From positions 1,488,001 to 1,552,000 of the forward strand of contig JAEVHH010000004.1 in NCBI GenBank assembly GCA_017607445.1: DNA of 64,000 bases, read 5' to 3'. Shown here piece by piece: positions 60,002 through 64,000 of the stretch. How positions within the stretch are numbered: the stretch's first letter is position 1; every line of letters starts with the position of its first letter. The notes under the pieces were generated by a model, which did not search any database, was not told where the DNA came from, and worked only from the letters and a program-made list of their open reading frames with translations. The stretch is from Histoplasma ohiense. Taxonomy: Eukaryota > Ascomycota > Eurotiomycetes > Onygenales > Ajellomycetaceae. The position numbers and the translations under genes are program-made.

Positions 60002-60772
60002 TGTTTTTGTAGCGTCTTCCACTTTCAGCGTTCAATGGCGAATAAATAGGGCCGCTCGCGTCCTTTCGAGTTCGTCAGCCCCTTGTAGATAGAGAGCTCT
60101 ATGGTACATCTCTCCCCCCGTGTAACCTTTCATTAGCCGGAGTGTTGGAACATGTGACCTACCAAACCCTATGTTGCCCCTAGAGCATCCATGACGAGAC
60201 TACGATGCAAAACCTGGCTTTTCGCGGGTGGAGCTCAGTATACAACAACTAGTGTGGTCTAGTTCTTAAGGAAATTTGGATGTTCGACAACTATATACGG
60301 AGCAGAGCAACAAAGCCTTTGCACATAGAAGAAACTCATATTAGAAAATTGTATGCTAAGCAAACGTGTTGTATAAGTTGATAGAGCCTCGAAAAGCTTT
60401 AGAGTTCGTTGACAGGGTTTGATTCGGTGAAGTTTGGCTATCGAGTTAGCTGGCAAGCCCCCGCCATTGCTGACACGATGGTCGGAATCATTTGAGGCCT
60501 GGCATGGGGATTTCGATTGACTCAGTGTGCAACTAGTAAGTGAAAGTAAATCTGTGGCTCAACCCTAGTGCTCAATCCTGGAATCGCACGCTGTGGCTGA
60601 ACCATGCCAGCGCTGCTAGTTCGGGCAAGGCCCACAAATAACTATGTCAAGCTGGCCACATACTATGTAGTGACAACAACTCCATCTTCGCACTGTGCGT
60701 TCAAATCCCCTCCCATCCGATTTACTCCTGTATACCTACCCGCTCAGTGCGTCTCCATCGTTCGCCCTCACC
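60002..60772. other. Intergenic promoter region of the Tudor-SN gene
   Basis: About 770 bp with no gene. GTTCAAATCCCC near 60699 resembles a tRNA B-box, but no acceptor or anticodon arm is present. Confidence 0.6.
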
Positions 60773-63553
60773 ATGTCTCTCCTGGAAGCCCGCGTCAAGA
60801 CCGTTCTGTCTGGTGACACCCTCATCTTGACACATGTCATCAACCGCAGCCAGGAACGAACGCTGAGCTTGGCCTATGTTTCCGCTCCGCGGTTGCGAAG
60901 AGAGGGTGATGAGGTAAAATTTGATATTTCCCCTGGTTGTCCCTTGCATGGTTTCCCTGTTCAGTGGCTCGTCATGCCCCTCTGCGGTGCTTGATGGTTC
61001 TCTACTAACGAGTAATATTATTTTGCCCTCACGGCACAGCCCTTTGCCTTCCAATCTAGAGAATTCCTACGCGAATTGCTTGTGGGCAAGGTCGTTAAGT
61101 TCCAGGTGCTCTACACCGTCCCCACCACGAAACGGGAATACGGCATCGTGAAACTTCATAATAACCAAGAATTGCCAGAGCTCTGCGTTGCGGAAGGATG
61201 GGTCAAAGTGCGTGAGGATGCGGGCAAGCGGGAAGAGTCCGAGGATATTGTGGCGACGGTGGACAAACTGCGGGAACTTGAAAACCGTGCGCGGTCGGAA
61301 TCAAAGGGCGTGTGGGCGTCGACTGGCGGGGAACTCGAAACTGCTTATGAAGTGCCAGATCCAAAGGCACTGATTGAGAGCGAAAAGGGGAACCAAATTG
61401 CTGCAGTTGTGGAAAGGGTACTTAGCGGTGACCGCCTGGTCATCCGGTTACTTGTTGCCCCGCATAAACATATCCAAACCTTGGTCGTGGTGGCTGGTAT
61501 CCGGGCTCCGGCAACGAAACGAACGAACACAGACGGCACAGAACAACCGGGAGAACCGCTTGGAGAACAGGCTCAGCAGTTTGTGGAACTCCGGCTACTC
61601 CAGAGAAAAGTTAAGATCTCGCTGCTTGGTGTGACGCCGCAAAATCAACTCGTTGCCAGCGTCCTCCATCCTAATGGCAACATCGCTAAGTTCCTTCTCG
61701 AAGCTGGCCTGGCCCGATGCGCAGACCACCATTCTACTATGATTGGAAAGGACATGACTACTCTACGACAGGCCGAGAACGCCGCGAAAGAAGCGCGAAA
61801 AGGATTATTTATGAGCCACAACGCGCCCAAAGCTGGCGCTGGCGCTGCGCAAGCGGATTATGTTGTGACTCGAGTGTTTAGTGCAGACACCATTTTTGTT
61901 CGAACGAAGACCGGAAAGGATGAGAAGCGGATAAGCCTCAGCAGCGTCAGACATCCGAGAACATCCGACCCTAAGCAGGCACCTTTCATCTTAGAGGCTA
62001 AGGAATTTATGCGCAAGAAGCTCATCGGTAAACACGTCAAAGTAAAAATTGATGGAAAAAAACCCGCATCGGAAGGCTACGAGGAACGGGAGGTCGGTAC
62101 GGTCATGTCTGGAAATACAAACATTGCATTGGCCCTCGTGCAGGCTGGTTACGCATCCGTCATCCGCCATCGCCGGGATGATGACGACCGGTCTCCTGAA
62201 TACGATGATCTACTCCGTGCGGAAGAAGCAGCTCAGAAGGAGGGAAAAGGAATGTGGTCTTCTAAGCCCCCAACCGTTAGAGTGCCTCAAGACTACTCCG
62301 AGAATGTGCAAAAGGCGAAGATTCAGGCCTCCGTGCTCCAGCGGCAGAGGAAGGTGCCTGGTGTTGTTGATTTCGTAAAATCCGGCTCTCGCTTCACCAT
62401 CCTACTTCCTAAAGATAATGCTAAGCTCACACTGGTCCTTTCCGGCATCCGGGCTCCCAGATCAGCGAGGAACCCAGGAGAGACTGGCGAGCCGTTCGGG
62501 CAAGAAGCCCATGACTTCGCCTACCGAAGATGTATGCAACGCGACGTTGAAATAGACGTCGAGACAATTGACAAGGTCGGTGGATTCATCGGCAGTCTCT
62601 ATATCAACAGAGAAAGCTTTTCCAAGATTCTTGTTGAAGAAGGCCTTGCGACTGTCCATGCCTATTCTGCTGAGCAAGGAGGTCACGCTGCAGAGCTGTT
62701 CGCAGCGGAGAAAAAAGCCAAAGAGGCACGAAAAGGCTTGTGGCATGATTGGGATCCAAGCAAGGATCTTGAGGAGGGCGAGACCGTTGCCACGAACGGA
62801 AAGAATGGCGCAGAAGCCGGCGCAGACGCTCCCCAGCAGCGCAAAAAAGACTACCGCGATGTGATGGTCACGAATGTAGACGAAAATGGAAAGCTAAAGA
62901 TCCAACAAATCGGCGCCGGCACAACAGCCCTCACCGAGATGATGAGCGCGTTCCGAGCCTTCCACCTCAACAAGGCGAACGACACTGCTCTGAGCGGCCC
63001 ACCCAAGGCCGGAGATCTAGTCGCGGCCAGGTTCACGGAGGACAACGAGTGGTACCGCGCAAAAATACGGAGAAATGACCGTGAAGCGAAAAAAGCCGAC
63101 GTCGTTTACATCGACTACGGCAACTCCGAAACCGTTCCGTGGACCCGCCTCCGGCCCCTCACGCAGCCGCAGTTTTCTGTGCAGAAAATTCGACCCCAAG
63201 CCACCGATACAGTTCTCTCCTTCTTGCAACTCCCCGCGTCTCCCGAATACCTCCGTGATGCTGTGGGATACCTTGGTGAACGGACATTGGATCGCCAATT
63301 AGTTGCGAACGTCGACTACACGGCGCCCGATGGGACATTGCATGTTACTCTGATGGACCCGGCCGAATCTAAGAGTCTGGAGCACAGCATTAATGCCGAC
63401 GTGATCAGTGAGGGACTCGCGATGGTCCCGCGCAAGCTCAAGGAATGGGAACGGTCGTCGACAGAGACGCTGGCGCATCTCGAGAAACTGCAAAACGAGG
63501 CAAAAGAGGGGCGCAAGGGCATGTGGGAATATGGAGATCTGACGGAGGACTAA
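60773..63553 (+). CDS. snd1: Tudor staphylococcal nuclease (SND1/Tudor-SN)
   Basis: Two exons, 60773-60913 and 61040-63553, give 884 residues, the family's normal length. Four SN-like OB-fold repeats begin near residues 1 (ARVKTVLSGDTLIL), 161 (AAVVERVLSGDRLVI), 318 (YVVTRVFSADTIFV) and 484 (GVVDFVKSGSRFTI); each ends in a KEARKGLW-type signature. A Tudor domain near 700-765 (VAARFTEDNEWYRAKI, VVYIDYGNSETVPW) is embedded in a fifth, split SN repeat that ends KEGRKGMWEYGD. Tudor-SN proteins bind structured or modified RNA and methylarginine ligands and act in transcription, splicing, RNA decay and stress granules; the nuclease has been reported active against double-stranded or inosine-containing RNA. 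The first intron is 126 bp and follows codon 47. The upstream in-frame start at 60695 is rejected because family similarity begins at MSLLEARVKTV. Confidence 0.95.
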
Positions 63554-63677
63554 AATAGAGTAAAAATGCTTGTCTTTTAGATGATCGATCATCTCGGGAT
63601 GCCTAGGCTCAGAGGTATGCCATGCCGTGTGGCGTTGAGGCCCAATCATATTTAGACTCCGAGCTCCATCATGCAGG

Positions 63678-63729
63678 GAAAAAAAAAGAAAAGAAAAGAA
63701 AAGAACAAGGAAAAGAAAAAGGAAAAAAA
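63678..63729. repeat. (AAAAG)n-like purine microsatellite
   Basis: A pure-purine tract on the plus strand made of AAAAG and AGGAAAA units, broken by one C, about 120 bp after the Tudor-SN stop codon. Confidence 0.85.
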
Positions 63730-63949
63730 TACTCTTTAACTCTTGGAAAATGACTCGGTGGATAAAAGTATACAGTCATAAATTTTCAATGGCGACAGGC
63801 ATTTTGTATTGGCTTCGCTGTTGCATGTAGATTTTGACACCAAGTCAGTTTGCTTGAAACAACAGTCCTTCCAAAAGCAAATAACTACGGCATCTTGACT
63901 CATCCAGCTATATCTCTTGCCTGTGAGACCCCTATGAGGCCTGTGAGGT

Positions 63950-64000
63950 TTGTAGGGCTTGTAGGGCTTGTAGGGCTTGTAGGGCTTGTAGGGCTTGTAG
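63950..64000. repeat. 9-bp tandem repeat TGTAGGGCT, truncated by window end
   Basis: Between five and six perfect copies of TGTAGGGCT run to the last base. The preceding 30 bases (CTGTGAGAC, CCTATGAGG, CTGTGAGGT) look like degenerate older units. It contains TAGGG but not the TTAGGG hexamer, so it is a minisatellite rather than a telomere. Confidence 0.85.

Larger units (their letters stand above)
63554..64000. other. 3' flank with simple repeats
   Basis: Tudor-SN 3' UTR, an A-rich (AAAAG)n-like tract at about 63678-63729, then the 9-bp array that continues past the window edge. No gene was seen. Confidence 0.6.

Noticed and set aside
60690..60712. tRNA-like B box GTTCAAATCCCC
   Set aside because: No matching acceptor stem, D arm or anticodon arm could be drawn around it.
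63950..64000. Telomere
   Set aside because: The unit is nine bases and lacks TTAGGG, and the sequence continues from a normal gene with no subtelomeric features.

Overview
The window looks like nuclear DNA of a filamentous ascomycete, most likely Eurotiomycetes and possibly Onygenales. The evidence is small GT-AG introns of about 47-115 bp, a Zn2Cys6 regulator, a psi-producing oxygenase, a heme-thiolate peroxidase, DUF2235, DUF2855 and DUF4246 proteins, a PepC-type vacuolar subtilase, and TA-flanked DNA transposon remnants. The order is judged from gene content only. Exon boundaries were worked out by hand from reading frame, splice sites and family resemblance, and every assembled gene closes in frame.

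Layout: 1.8-4.3 kb, a membrane-anchored low-complexity protein (+). 5.1-6.2 kb, an ICln-type protein (-). 6.6-7.6 kb, a secreted chloroperoxidase-like enzyme (-). 9.3-11.0 kb, a DUF2235 hydrolase (-). 12.1-16.3 kb, a fatty-acid dioxygenase/P450 fusion (+). 16.8-17.4 kb, an unrecognised protein (-). 18.3-20.2 kb, calcineurin A (+). 21.2-23.3 kb, a mitochondrial membrane protein (+). 26.2-27.8 kb, a vacuolar subtilase (-). 30.8-39.1 kb, a BEACH/WD40 giant (+). 40.3-41.9 kb, transaldolase (+). 43.1-45.4 kb, a DUF4246 protein (-). 45.4-49.0 kb, a transposon-derived repeat island. 49.0-50.0 kb, Cu/Zn superoxide dismutase (+). 53.0-55.6 kb, a Zn2Cys6 regulator (+). 57.6-57.9 kb, a small secreted six-cysteine peptide (+). 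58.7-60.0 kb, a frameshifted DUF2855 gene (+). 60.8-63.6 kb, a Tudor-SN protein (+). The window ends inside a 9-bp tandem repeat.

Most genes are unlinked housekeeping functions: signalling (calcineurin), vacuolar proteolysis, vesicle or lysosome trafficking (BEACH), pentose phosphate metabolism (transaldolase), oxidative defence (SOD) and RNA metabolism (Tudor-SN, ICln). The one block that may be functionally themed is 6.6-16.3 kb. There a heme-thiolate peroxidase, a DUF2235 alpha/beta hydrolase (relatives include phospholipases) and a fatty-acid dioxygenase lie side by side, which could be a small oxylipin locus. The accessory part, 45-60 kb, holds the repeat island, the orphan regulator, the cystine-knot-like peptide and the decayed DUF2855 gene.

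Limits: no similarity search, RNA evidence or codon statistics were available. First exons are the weakest part of each model.
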